Shown one piece after another: positions 17,577 to 25,790 of a stretch of DNA of 64,000 nt. The stretch's first letter is position 1, and every line of letters begins with the position of its first letter. The notes beneath the pieces were generated by a model, which searched no databases, was not told the DNA's origin, and saw only the letters and a list, made by a program, of their open reading frames with translations. The DNA is taken from positions 1,736,001 through 1,800,000 of the forward strand of contig NZ_AP021889.1 in assembly GCF_011398355.1 (NCBI RefSeq), in the 5' to 3' direction. The DNA comes from Thiosulfatimonas sediminis (GTDB lineage: Bacteria; Pseudomonadota; Gammaproteobacteria; Thiomicrospirales; Thiomicrospiraceae). Made by a program: the position numbers and the translations under genes.

Positions 17577-18824
17577 TTAAGCGACTGAATTAAATCCTTG
17601 TCCAAACAACAGCGTCTCTCTAATTGCGGAGACGTCTGTGGCTTGCTGTAATAATTCAAAAAACCAATTAGCGTCATAGGTATCGCCATACAGTAATGCG
17701 CCAACGATTTTGCTCTCTTCCAACACCAATTTACGGTATACACCCGCGTGCAAATCTTGAAAAACGAGTGTTTGAGATGCCTCAGACCCATTAAAATCGC
17801 CGGCAGAAAACAGCTCCACTCCCGTCACTTTCAATTTTGTTGCGGTTAACGAACCTTGATAAGCAACGTCATCATGGCCATTCAACACTTGCGCGAGTAC
17901 CTTGGCCTGTTCGTATAAAGGTGCCACCAATCCATACGTTTGCCCACGATGTTCAACACATTCGCCCAAAGCATAAATATGCGCGTCATTCGTCAGCAAC
18001 TGATCATCCACCACAATGCCGCGATTAACCGTTAAATCGGCCTGTACGGCGAGCTCGGTATGTGGACGAATCCCAATCGCCATCACCAATAAATCACACG
18101 CTATATGACGACCATCTTTCAACCGAACTGCGCTAATATGCGTACCGGCTTGGTTCGCAATAATCTCAACCACTTCGTTGCCCATATAAAACTGCATCCC
18201 ACTGCGCTCAGTGCCATCCGCTGACAGTTGGGCTTGTAACAAGGTTGCTGCAGGCTGATCAAGTTGCGCGTTCATTAAAATGTCACTGCGATGCACTACC
18301 GCCACTTGCATCGCGTATTTTTGCAGACCGTAAGCGGCCTCTAAACCCAATAAACCACCGCCAATAATCACGGCATTTTTTCCACCTTCGGCGGCTTTTT
18401 GAATTTTCTGAACATCGGCAATGTCACGAAAACTGACCACGCCAGCCAAATTCGTATTCTCAATAGATAAAACTAGTGGCTTGGCCCCAGTGGCAATCAC
18501 CAATTTGTCATACTCAAATACGGTGCCATCAGAGACCACAACGCACTGCTTTTGACGGTCTATCGCCACCACCGTTTTATCGGTATGCAGTTGAATACCT
18601 TGTTCCGCAAACCACGCTGGACTGTGCGTTATAATCTGCTCTAGGCTCTTTTCACCCGCCAACACGGGCGAGAGCATAATACGGTTGTAGCCGCCCTGCG
18701 CTTCGCGATTTAGCACGGTAATGTGGTAGGTGTCGCCCAGCGCCAAAAGCTCATCGAGCAAACGGGTGGCCGCCATACCTGCACCGATAACCAGCAATTT
18801 AGGCGCTCTAACAACGGCTGTCAT
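17577..18824 (-). CDS. FAD/NAD(P)-dependent oxidoreductase of the nitrate-assimilation operon
   Basis: The 415-residue protein is a rubredoxin-reductase-like flavoprotein, similar to the N-terminal reductase module of NirB. It has an FAD-binding GAGMAATRLLDEL near the start, a NAD-binding VIIGGGLLGLEAAYGL near residue 150 and IYALGECVEHRGQTYGLVAPL for the second FAD contact. It lacks the iron-sulfur and siroheme domains. In related nitrate-assimilation clusters such a protein (NasB-like) passes electrons from NAD(P)H to the assimilatory nitrate reductase. No nitrate reductase gene is in this window, so the partner is inferred. AGAGG lies 5 bases upstream of the second ATG, which I take as the start. 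It sits 23 bases before nirB. Confidence 0.85.
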   Translation of the reverse strand: MTAVVRAPKLLVIGAGMAATRLLDELLALGDTYHITVLNREAQGGYNRIMLSPVLAGEKSLEQIITHSPAWFAEQGIQLHTDKTVVAIDRQKQCVVVSDGTVFEYDKLVIATGAKPLVLSIENTNLAGVVSFRDIADVQKIQKAAEGGKNAVIIGGGLLGLEAAYGLQKYAMQVAVVHRSDILMNAQLDQPAATLLQAQLSADGTERSGMQFYMGNEVVEIIANQAGTHISAVRLKDGRHIACDLLVMAIGIRPHTELAVQADLTVNRGIVVDDQLLTNDAHIYALGECVEHRGQTYGLVAPLYEQAKVLAQVLNGHDDVAYQGSLTATKLKVTGVELFSAGDFNGSEASQTLVFQDLHAGVYRKLVLEESKIVGALLYGDTYDANWFFELLQQATDVSAIRETLLFGQGFNSVA

Positions 18825-18833
18825 CATCGCCTC

Positions 18834-19628
18834 TCAATGCTCTACTTTGCGCTGCTTTTCATACAGGAAACGCAGCACTTCAGAACGGTAATGGTTATAA
18901 GTCGGATCGTCAGCCAACGCCAAGCGATTACGCGGATGCGGTAAATCAATCTTTAGAATTTCACCAATCGTGGCCGCCGGACCATTGGTCATCATCACAA
19001 TGCGATCCGACAGCAGAACAGCCTCGTCCACATCATGGGTGATCATAATGACGGTGTTATTTAAAGTTTTCTGAATTTCCATCAGCGAATCCTGCAAATG
19101 CGCACGAGTCAAGGCATCCAGCGCCCCAAAAGGTTCATCCATCAGCATGATTTTTGGCTGCATCGCCAAGGCACGAGCAATCCCTACCCGCTGTTTCATA
19201 CCACCGGAAATCTCGTCTGGACGTTTATGCATGGCATGATCCATATGGACCAATTTTAAATTGTGTTCAATCCACGCCTTTTTTTCAGCCGGGGTTTTGC
19301 TTTTCTTAAAAACTTGGTCCACTGCCAACTCAACATTCTCGTAAGCACTTAACCACGGCAAGAGCGAATGGTTTTGGAAGACAACCGCACGCTCTGGCCC
19401 TGGAGAATCGACCTCTCGTCCAGCCAGTAAAACACCCCCTTCGGTTGCGCCATACAAACCGGCGACAATATTCAGAACGGTCGATTTACCACAACCGGAG
19501 TGTCCGATTAACGAGATAAATTCGCCCTCTTCAATTTTTAGATTAACGTCTTTTAATGCACGAAACGCGCCTTTGGGTGTCGGAAATTCAATGCCGACAC
19601 CAGTAAGTTCTAAATGAGTTTCTGACAT
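18834..19628 (-). CDS. nrtD: nitrate ABC transporter, ATP-binding protein
   Basis: The 264-residue ABC ATPase has Walker A GHSGCGKST, signature SGGMKQRVGIARALAM, Walker B KIMLMDEPFGALD and switch MITHDVDEAVLLSDRI. Close resemblance to the NrtD/SsuB/TauB group and its place directly after an nrtB-like permease identify it as energising nitrate uptake. It lacks the C-terminal binding-protein-like regulatory domain found in NrtC. It ends 10 bases before the flavoprotein start, so they are cotranscribed. Confidence 0.9.
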   Translation of the reverse strand: MSETHLELTGVGIEFPTPKGAFRALKDVNLKIEEGEFISLIGHSGCGKSTVLNIVAGLYGATEGGVLLAGREVDSPGPERAVVFQNHSLLPWLSAYENVELAVDQVFKKSKTPAEKKAWIEHNLKLVHMDHAMHKRPDEISGGMKQRVGIARALAMQPKIMLMDEPFGALDALTRAHLQDSLMEIQKTLNNTVIMITHDVDEAVLLSDRIVMMTNGPAATIGEILKIDLPHPRNRLALADDPTYNHYRSEVLRFLYEKQRKVEH

Positions 19629-19638
19629 CGATTTCTCC

Positions 19639-20637
19639 TTAACGTAAAGCGACAGATTTATCCCAAGAGACCGCGCCTTGGACCATTAACATCAAGCGAT
19701 CAAGAACAAAGCCCACTACACCGATAACCAATACAGCGACCATAATGCGCCCTAGTGAATCTGAGCTGCCGTTCTGGAATTCATCCCAAACAAACTTACC
19801 CAACCCTGGGTTTTGCGCCAACATCTCTGCGGCAATCAACACCATCCATGCAATTCCCAAAGAGATACGCAGACCAGTGAACATCATCGGAATCGAGCAT
19901 GGTAGAACGATTTTGCGAACGTGCGTCCACCAACTTAAGTTCAATACTTGACTGACGTTTTTCAAATCTTGCGTCACCGTGGCGACACCAGCCGCGGTGT
20001 TGATAATTGTCGGCCACAAACAGCACAACAGAACCGTAAACATCGAGTTTAAAAACGCTTTATCAAACATCGGGTCATCAGTAACATAGACCGCCGAAAC
20101 CACCATTGTTACCAACGGCAACCAAGCCAAAGGTGAGACCGGTTTAAAAAGCTGAATCAGTGGATTGACTGCCGCGTATACATTGCTACTAAGCCCAATC
20201 ACGATGCCAATCGGAATCGCTATAATCGATGCCAAAACAAACCCACTCATCACCGTAATCAAACTGCGCTCTATCTGCTCAAAAAAGGTTGGCGGACCAA
20301 CATAATCACGAATTTTCGGTTCATAATTCGGATCTTGCGCCATGCGTTCAGCATTGCGCTCATCCTGACGTTGATAAAATTCAGCCTCTTTTAGGGCTGC
20401 CGCTTGCGCTTCATCCGTTAAGGAAACAAACTGTTCAAATGTTTGTGCCGGCCCAGGAAATTGCCCAAGCGAGGTATTGATATGGCTAGACGCGCCTTGC
20501 CATAAGATTAAAAACAACACCAAACCGACCAATGGCAAACCTAACCCTTTTACGATTAGGCTAACTTGCCCCCTACGGTCTTCACCGATAATCAATTTAT
20601 GAAAAGGCTCAATCAAAGCCCACTTTAATGGATTCAT
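19639..20637 (-). CDS. nrtB: nitrate ABC transporter, permease protein
   Basis: The 332-residue protein has an N-terminal transmembrane helix (LPLVGLVLFLILW), a long polar periplasmic insert and then the BPD-type permease domain. The EAA loop appears around NTAAGVATVTQDLKNVSQVL, followed by LPCSIPMMFTGLRISLGIAWMVLIAAEML, which is diagnostic of NrtB/TauC/SsuC permeases. The residues FEQIERSLITVMSGFVLASI open the domain. It works with the neighbouring NrtA and NrtD proteins. Confidence 0.92.
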   Translation of the reverse strand: MNPLKWALIEPFHKLIIGEDRRGQVSLIVKGLGLPLVGLVLFLILWQGASSHINTSLGQFPGPAQTFEQFVSLTDEAQAAALKEAEFYQRQDERNAERMAQDPNYEPKIRDYVGPPTFFEQIERSLITVMSGFVLASIIAIPIGIVIGLSSNVYAAVNPLIQLFKPVSPLAWLPLVTMVVSAVYVTDDPMFDKAFLNSMFTVLLCCLWPTIINTAAGVATVTQDLKNVSQVLNLSWWTHVRKIVLPCSIPMMFTGLRISLGIAWMVLIAAEMLAQNPGLGKFVWDEFQNGSSDSLGRIMVAVLVIGVVGFVLDRLMLMVQGAVSWDKSVALR

Positions 20638-20668
20638 GGTTTACCCCAATAATTCATCAATTGCCCTA

Positions 20669-20690
20669 GACGCGCCCGTCTTGGCGCGTC
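20669..20690 (-). other. intercistronic hairpin between nrtA and nrtB
   Basis: GACGCGCC and GGCGCGTC form a perfect 8-bp stem with a 6-base loop and no T-run. In binding-protein-dependent transporter operons such hairpins often protect the 3' end of the binding-protein message and raise its level above the permease. That role here is inference. Confidence 0.6.
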
Positions 20691-20709
20691 CCCTCTGGTT
20701 GCGCTCGCT

Positions 20710-22083
20710 CTATGGCTTATCAGCCGCTTTCAAACCGATCTTCATACTGTTGATATAGGCATTTGGCTGGGTACCGTCATAAGCGATGCCATCCATAAAA
20801 TCCGTTTGCACACCACGATAACCATCACTTTGTAGCACTTCAGTAAACTCGCTCTGTTTGAATTTGCCCTCTTTGACTAACTCTGCAACAGCCAGTTTAT
20901 AAATATCCGGACGATAGACTTTTTTTGCCATATCCTTGTACCAATCATCCGACTGCTGCTCGGCAATTTGCCCCCAACGTCGCATTTGCGTCATGTACCA
21001 GATCGCATCCGAATAGTACGGATAAGTGGCGTTGTAACGGAAGAACACGTTGAAGTCAGGTTCAGAACGCTTATCTCCTTTTTCATACTCAAACGTCCCC
21101 GTCATCGAATTCGCGATCACCTCTGGATCCGCACCGACATAATTTGGTTTCGCCAGAATCTGCACCGCTTCACGACGATTTTTGTTGTTCTGTTCATCTA
21201 GCCAATGGGCTGCGCGAATCATCGCTTTGACCACTCGCACCGTGGTATTTGGGTATTTCTCGTAAAAGTCTTCGCGCAAACCGAACACCTTCTCTGGGTT
21301 ATTCTTTTGAATTGAATTATCGGAAATAACCGGCACACCAATGCCTTTAAAAACCGCTTGCTGATTCCAAGGCTCACCCACACAGTAGCCTTCAATTGTG
21401 CCGGCTTCCATAGTGGCCGGCATTTGTGGTGGTGGAGTTACCGAAAGTAAAACATCCGCTTTAATCGTGCCGGAGGTATCGCCATTCGACGGATCATAGA
21501 ACCCAGGATTTAAACCACCGGCAGCGAGCCAATAACGCAACTCATAGTTATGCGTGGAAACCGGAAACACCATGCCCATCTTGAACGGCTTGCCCGCATC
21601 TTTATAGGATTTAACCACTGGCGCCAAAGCGCTTGCAGAAATCGGATGGATCGGCTTGCCATCTTGCATAGGCACATTCGGTTTCATCGCGGCCCACGCC
21701 TTATTCGAAACGGTAATTGCATTGCCGTTTAAATCCATCGAAATTGGCGTAATGACATTGGATTTGGTGCCATACCCCAAGGTGGCTGCAATCGGCTGTC
21801 CAGCTAACATGTGCGCGCCATCCAACTGACCGTCAATCACGCGGTCTAACAACACCTTCCAATTGGCTTGTGCTTCCAATTTGACATACAAACCTTCGTC
21901 TTCAAAAAAGCCCTTTTCATAGGCAATCGCTAATGGCGCCATGTCGGTGAGTTTGATAAATCCAAATTTAAGTTCTTCTTTTTCCGGATAACCGACAGCG
22001 TACGCACTGGTCGAGCCTATTGCGGTTGCCATGGCCATGGATAGAAGTGTCTTTTTGATTAATGTTCGGCGATTTAATTGCAT
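20710..22083 (-). CDS. nrtA: nitrate ABC transporter, substrate-binding protein
   Basis: The 457-residue protein has a twin-arginine-like signal (NRRTLIKKTLLSMAMATAIG...AYA) and a NrtA/SsuA-type binding domain. Recognisable stretches are LKFGFIKLTDMAPLAIAYEKGFFEDEGL, LDRVIDGQLDGAHMLAGQPIAAT, FPVSTHNYELRYWLAAGGLNPG and EAGTIEGYCVGEPWNQQAV. It captures nitrate or nitrite in the periplasm and delivers it to NrtB. Its 5' leader contains a terminator and an ANTAR-type hairpin, so its expression is probably controlled by the NasR-like protein encoded just upstream. Confidence 0.93.
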   Translation of the reverse strand: MQLNRRTLIKKTLLSMAMATAIGSTSAYAVGYPEKEELKFGFIKLTDMAPLAIAYEKGFFEDEGLYVKLEAQANWKVLLDRVIDGQLDGAHMLAGQPIAATLGYGTKSNVITPISMDLNGNAITVSNKAWAAMKPNVPMQDGKPIHPISASALAPVVKSYKDAGKPFKMGMVFPVSTHNYELRYWLAAGGLNPGFYDPSNGDTSGTIKADVLLSVTPPPQMPATMEAGTIEGYCVGEPWNQQAVFKGIGVPVISDNSIQKNNPEKVFGLREDFYEKYPNTTVRVVKAMIRAAHWLDEQNNKNRREAVQILAKPNYVGADPEVIANSMTGTFEYEKGDKRSEPDFNVFFRYNATYPYYSDAIWYMTQMRRWGQIAEQQSDDWYKDMAKKVYRPDIYKLAVAELVKEGKFKQSEFTEVLQSDGYRGVQTDFMDGIAYDGTQPNAYINSMKIGLKAADKP

Positions 22084-22122
22084 CGTAAAAACCTCTTAGC
22101 TGGTAGCGGTAGTAAATTTGGC

Positions 22123-22171
22123 AAAAAAAAACGCCCACTCCCTTCCCGCTTCGCGAAAAAAGAGTGAGCGT
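22123..22171 (-). terminator. leader terminator upstream of nrtA (attenuator)
   Basis: On the minus strand ACGCTCACTC pairs with GAGTGGGCGT (10 bp, one G-U), followed by nine T. It lies 40-90 bases before the nrtA start codon, inside the leader rather than behind a gene. It would stop transcription of the nitrate operon unless antiterminated. Confidence 0.85.
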
Positions 22172-22180
22172 CTTTGCTCA
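22165..22180 (-). promoter_or_regulatory. ANTAR-type hexaloop hairpin (antiterminator P2 candidate)
   Basis: On the minus strand TGAGC-AAAGAC-GCTCA forms a 5-bp stem with a hexanucleotide loop having A at position 1 and G at position 4, the two bases conserved in RNA hairpins bound by ANTAR domains. Its 3' strand is part of the 5' arm of the leader terminator, so the two structures exclude each other. The upstream partner hairpin (P1) is not clear in the AT-rich sequence. Confidence 0.7.
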
Positions 22181-22334
22181 ATAAATTTACTACTTATTAA
22201 CTAGATACAGGCCAAAAAAATATAAAAACTTAAATATCAATAAGTTAAGTTATTTTAAATCATTTAATAGACTGCCAACAGCCGGTCACTGCACCAATAG
22301 TTAAGTACCAATGCACCACAAAATCCAGTTTGAC

Positions 22335-23543
22335 CTATTTCTCAATCAACTGTTTGGCTAAATCAATTAAGCGCATCCCCTGCTGCATGGCAGCTTGCTG
22401 CATTTTACGGTGCGCCGCTTCTTCACTTAGCCCTAACTGCTTCATAATTTTGGCTTTGGCTTGTTGAATCACCCGCTGTTCTAAGAGAGTCTGTTTACTG
22501 GCGGTCAAGGCTTGCTGAGTCTGTTTAAGATCTTTTCCCTGCTGGTTCAACTTATCCATCAACATCGAGGTCGCACTGCTGGCCGCACCAATCACGATAG
22601 CGCGCTCTTGAATATTGTCGGCAATCCAACGCTGGTCTTGATTCAACAACTGGTCCGCTTGATGCAACGCTTTTGCACTGTACAACTGCAACAATTGAAT
22701 TAAGCACTCCTCAATCTTTTGAATCGCCTCAATCCGCAAAGTGCAAGCAGCAAACCACTGTTGCGCTTGCTCAACGCCCAATAACGCTTCGTTTTCAAAA
22801 GCGTTGCGTAAAACAGTTAAACCCTGTTCTTGCTTTACGGCTTGATAAGCCGCAGCGGTCTCTGGCGGCGCAAAGTCCTCAAAACTACTGAAATAGTAGT
22901 GCTGCATATCAATCAAACCTTGGCGCTGCTCAGCTAATTCCTTATCCCTAATCAAACCTGAAGCGATGATATAAGTACCGTAAGCACGCTCTTGACCGGC
23001 GAGCTCTTTGGCATTGAGAATCTGAATTAAGGCCACCATCAACTTCGCGATTTTGGGCTCTTGGGTTAACTCAGTCATCTCAACAATGACACTGAGTAAA
23101 TCCTTAATCACCGCACTGATCGCTTTGGCCGCCTGTAAGGATGAAATCGCACGCGCGTCAATCTCGCGGCGCACTTGAAACAATGGCTGATCTAACGACT
23201 CCAACGCCTTAGCCAAACTAATAAACACACCACCGGCCAGAATCTTACCTTCGCACTCTTCAATCCATTTTTGCAGTAGCAAATTAAACGCGGCATGCTC
23301 TTCACAAAACGCTTTGCGATAGACTCGGTAATTAATATCATCCGGTAGCGTTTGCTCTTCCACCAAAAACAAGACGCTCGAGCCGCGTTCAAGTTGAAGG
23401 TAGTGCATCATTTTGCGCAAGTGCGCAATCAACTGTGACAACTCAAACAAAACTTGCAACGAGTGAATCTCGGCTCGTTTGGAAGCGAGCCACAGTTTGG
23501 CGATATTTTCGGCTAATGGCATTTCGTTAGACATAACCATCAC
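22335..23543 (-). CDS. nasR: NasR-like nitrate sensor and transcription antiterminator (NIT + ANTAR)
   Basis: The 402-residue protein is helical. Residues from about 40 to 290 fit the nitrate- and nitrite-sensing NIT domain: HYLQLERGSSVLFL near the start, then ELAGQERAYGTYIIASG, matching the RG.. and QERA motifs of NasR. The C-terminal ~70 residues are an ANTAR domain (VIQQAKAKIMKQLGLSEEAAHRKMQQAAM), which binds paired RNA hairpins. In Klebsiella, NasR with nitrate prevents termination in the nasF leader. A matching leader is present here before nrtA. The start overlaps the stop of the thioredoxin gene (ATGA). Confidence 0.9.
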   Translation of the reverse strand: MMVMSNEMPLAENIAKLWLASKRAEIHSLQVLFELSQLIAHLRKMMHYLQLERGSSVLFLVEEQTLPDDINYRVYRKAFCEEHAAFNLLLQKWIEECEGKILAGGVFISLAKALESLDQPLFQVRREIDARAISSLQAAKAISAVIKDLLSVIVEMTELTQEPKIAKLMVALIQILNAKELAGQERAYGTYIIASGLIRDKELAEQRQGLIDMQHYYFSSFEDFAPPETAAAYQAVKQEQGLTVLRNAFENEALLGVEQAQQWFAACTLRIEAIQKIEECLIQLLQLYSAKALHQADQLLNQDQRWIADNIQERAIVIGAASSATSMLMDKLNQQGKDLKQTQQALTASKQTLLEQRVIQQAKAKIMKQLGLSEEAAHRKMQQAAMQQGMRLIDLAKQLIEK

Positions 23544-23875
23544 ACTTCATTAAATAACATGCCATAAGGACGCTGAATGTCATTCATCAATTTACCGATA
23601 CTGAAACTACGAACTTCTTCAATAAATTTCTGGCCAGTAAAATAAATCTGTACCACCGGCAGACTGAAAATACCATTCTGCGAACAAATCTCGGTGGTTT
23701 TGTGACAATCCACATAGACCATCTGCATTTTTGGGTAGCGCGCGCTAATCTGCTCGATAATTTGCGGCTTGATCACATGACAAACATTACACTCGCTGCC
23801 GCCGTACAACACCAACAACGCCTCCGCTTCGTATTGTAAGCTTTGCAACTCTTCTAAGGTGATGACGTCTTTCAC
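23540..23875 (-). CDS. small thioredoxin-fold protein
   Basis: The 111-residue cytoplasmic protein has the thioredoxin pattern LLVLYGGSECNVCHVIKPQI, with redox pair CNVC, then MQMVYVDCHK and the cis-Pro loop GIFSLPVVQIYFTGQ. No signal peptide is present. It overlaps nasR by 4 bases and follows the ROK kinase by 9 bases, so the three are one operon. A redox link to nitrate sensing or reduction is possible but not shown. Confidence 0.8.
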   Translation of the reverse strand: MKDVITLEELQSLQYEAEALLVLYGGSECNVCHVIKPQIIEQISARYPKMQMVYVDCHKTTEICSQNGIFSLPVVQIYFTGQKFIEEVRSFSIGKLMNDIQRPYGMLFNEV

Positions 23876-23884
23876 AAAAAACTC

Positions 23885-24802
23885 CTATTTAATCGCGTTA
23901 TTCTGTTGCGCGTGAGCTAACCAAGCCGCACCGCGCACCCCACTGGCATCGCCAAAGGTCGGCGCCACCAGTTTGGTAAGCGCCGGCTCATTACTAAAAA
24001 TCCATTGGTCCCAAATTTTCGGCACCTCAGTATACAAACACTGGATATTCGACATGCCGCCACCCAGTACAATCACATCTGGGTCAAGTAGATTAATCAC
24101 CGATGCCAAGCCTTTCGCCAGCCAGACAATGTAATCCTGCCGCAAAGTGTGTGCTTGCTTAACACCCTGCTCAGCAAGCGCCATAATCTGTTTTGCCTCC
24201 AAGCTTACGCCACTGCGCTGTTGGTAATGGTTTTGCAAACCGGTACCGGACAAAAAAGTTTCAATACAGCCTTTTTGGCCACAATAACAGTCAAGCGGCA
24301 TCGCATCCACCGCCCACGGCAACGGATTATGCCCCCATTCGCCGCCAATCCAATTCACACCGGTTAACACTTGCCCGTCCATCACGACACCGCCACCACA
24401 CCCCGTGCCGATAATCACGCCAAACACCACTTTAGCGCCCTTGGCACTGCCATCGACCGCCTCGGATAGAGCAAAACAGTTGGCATCATTGGCCACAAAC
24501 ACTTCACGTTGAAGACGGCGTTGCAAATCGCCTTTTAAATCCTGACCGATTAAACAGACTGAATTGGCGTTTTTCACCAAACCATTTTTATTCGACAAAG
24601 CGCCCGGAATACCAACTCCAACCGAACCCTGCTGCCCCAAAGTGCGCTCACACTGCGCAACCAAAGCGACGACCGCGTCCAGCGTTGCCAAATAATCCCC
24701 TTTGGGCGTTGCCACACGCTGCTCAAACCGCGTCTGCCCATCTGCATCCAACGCAATTATCGCGATTTTGGTGCCACCTAAATCAATGCCAATTCGTATC
24801 AT
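23885..24802 (-). CDS. ROK-family sugar kinase (fructokinase / N-acetylglucosamine kinase type)
   Basis: The 305-residue protein starts with the ATP-binding IRIGIDLGGTKIAI. It has the ROK signature around GVIIGTGCGGGVV and GGEWGHNPLPW, and the zinc motif C-x-C-x4-C in CYCGQKGC. Catalytic Asp is in VANDANCFALSEA. These features fit Mak/NagK-type kinases that phosphorylate fructose, glucose or GlcNAc with ATP. The exact sugar cannot be told. It is the first gene of the unit leading into thioredoxin and nasR. Confidence 0.88.
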   Translation of the reverse strand: MIRIGIDLGGTKIAIIALDADGQTRFEQRVATPKGDYLATLDAVVALVAQCERTLGQQGSVGVGIPGALSNKNGLVKNANSVCLIGQDLKGDLQRRLQREVFVANDANCFALSEAVDGSAKGAKVVFGVIIGTGCGGGVVMDGQVLTGVNWIGGEWGHNPLPWAVDAMPLDCYCGQKGCIETFLSGTGLQNHYQQRSGVSLEAKQIMALAEQGVKQAHTLRQDYIVWLAKGLASVINLLDPDVIVLGGGMSNIQCLYTEVPKIWDQWIFSNEPALTKLVAPTFGDASGVRGAAWLAHAQQNNAIK

Positions 24803-24889
24803 CTTGTTGTGCTTTATTTAATTGAGTTCAACCGCTAACCTTACTACAGGTATTTAACTCTGGGTCACCTAAGGGTAATGGTGTTTTGT

Positions 24890-25687
24890 TCAAAGGGTTT
24901 TTAACCATGCAATTTCTTGTGCAGAAAACCCCGCTTGCTGACGGGCTTCATAATTAAATGGGCCTCGTAAATCGCCGTGAAAATACTCTTTAACCAAAGC
25001 CGTAAACTGCGTAAACGGATTGGCATCGCGTTGTGCACACAGATAGCGAAACCAACGGCTGCCTACTTCAACATGACCGATTTCATCACGCAATAGAATT
25101 TTTAAGATTTCCACTCCGCGTTTATCACCTATCGCACGCAATTTTTGAATCATCGCCGGAGTCACGTCCAAACCGCGCGCTTCTAAAGTACGCGGCACTA
25201 ACGCCATACGCACCAGCGGATCATGATCGGTTTCGTAAGTGGTCATCCACAAACCGTCATGCGCAGGGAAGTCACCGTATTCATACCCCAAATGATAAAG
25301 GTGCTCACGAATCATCTGAAAGTGATATGACTCCTCACCCGCAACGCCAAGCCAATCGCCATAATACTGCTGCGGCATTTCTTGAAACCGATAAACCGCA
25401 TCCAGTGCTAAATTGATTGCGTTAAATTCAATATGCGCTATCGAATGCATCAAAGCAGCATGACCTTCTTTAGTGCCAATCCCACGACGCGGCAAGGCCT
25501 TGGGCGAAACCAAATCCGGTTTAGCCGGACGTCCCGGATCCGGAATACGCTCAATCGGACCACGAGCAGAAAAATCTAAAGCGTCTTGCGTCCATAAGTC
25601 GAGCAACTGATTCAATTGTTGCAGTTTGCGTTCCAAATCACTTTCCTGCAAACACTGTAAACTCAAATCGAATAGGTTATTAGACAT
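24890..25687 (-). CDS. DUF455 family ferritin-like protein
   Basis: The 265-residue protein from the ATG at 25687 (MSNNLFDLSL) matches DUF455. Visible motifs are LMHSIAHIEFNAINLALDAVYRF and LGVAGEESYHFQMI (E..H metal-ligand pattern), and ILLRDEIGHVEVGSRWF near the end, the second E..H pair. Together they predict a four-helix, probably di-iron, ferritin-like fold. Function is unknown. The longer reading to 25867 would run through the neighbouring terminator and gene and is rejected. Confidence 0.85.
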   Translation of the reverse strand: MSNNLFDLSLQCLQESDLERKLQQLNQLLDLWTQDALDFSARGPIERIPDPGRPAKPDLVSPKALPRRGIGTKEGHAALMHSIAHIEFNAINLALDAVYRFQEMPQQYYGDWLGVAGEESYHFQMIREHLYHLGYEYGDFPAHDGLWMTTYETDHDPLVRMALVPRTLEARGLDVTPAMIQKLRAIGDKRGVEILKILLRDEIGHVEVGSRWFRYLCAQRDANPFTQFTALVKEYFHGDLRGPFNYEARQQAGFSAQEIAWLKTL

Positions 25688-25735
25688 AGTAAATAAATCC
25701 TTGCTGGCGAGACGCTGGGGCGCTTCTTCAAAATC

Positions 25736-25762
25736 AAAAAGCCGGAACAAAGTCCGGCTTTT
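25736..25762 (-). terminator. intrinsic terminator
   Basis: AAAAGCCGGA/TCCGGCTTTTT on the minus strand, 6-base loop. It ends the transcript of the small exported protein gene just upstream. Confidence 0.85.
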
Positions 25763-25790
25763 AGCGCAATAACTGTTTTTTTGTCTTATT

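Noticed and set aside
22261-22334. Sigma-54 promoter for nrtA
   Set aside because: TTGGTAC and TTGGTGCA repeats are present, but the GG-N10-GC spacing required by sigma-54 does not fit.
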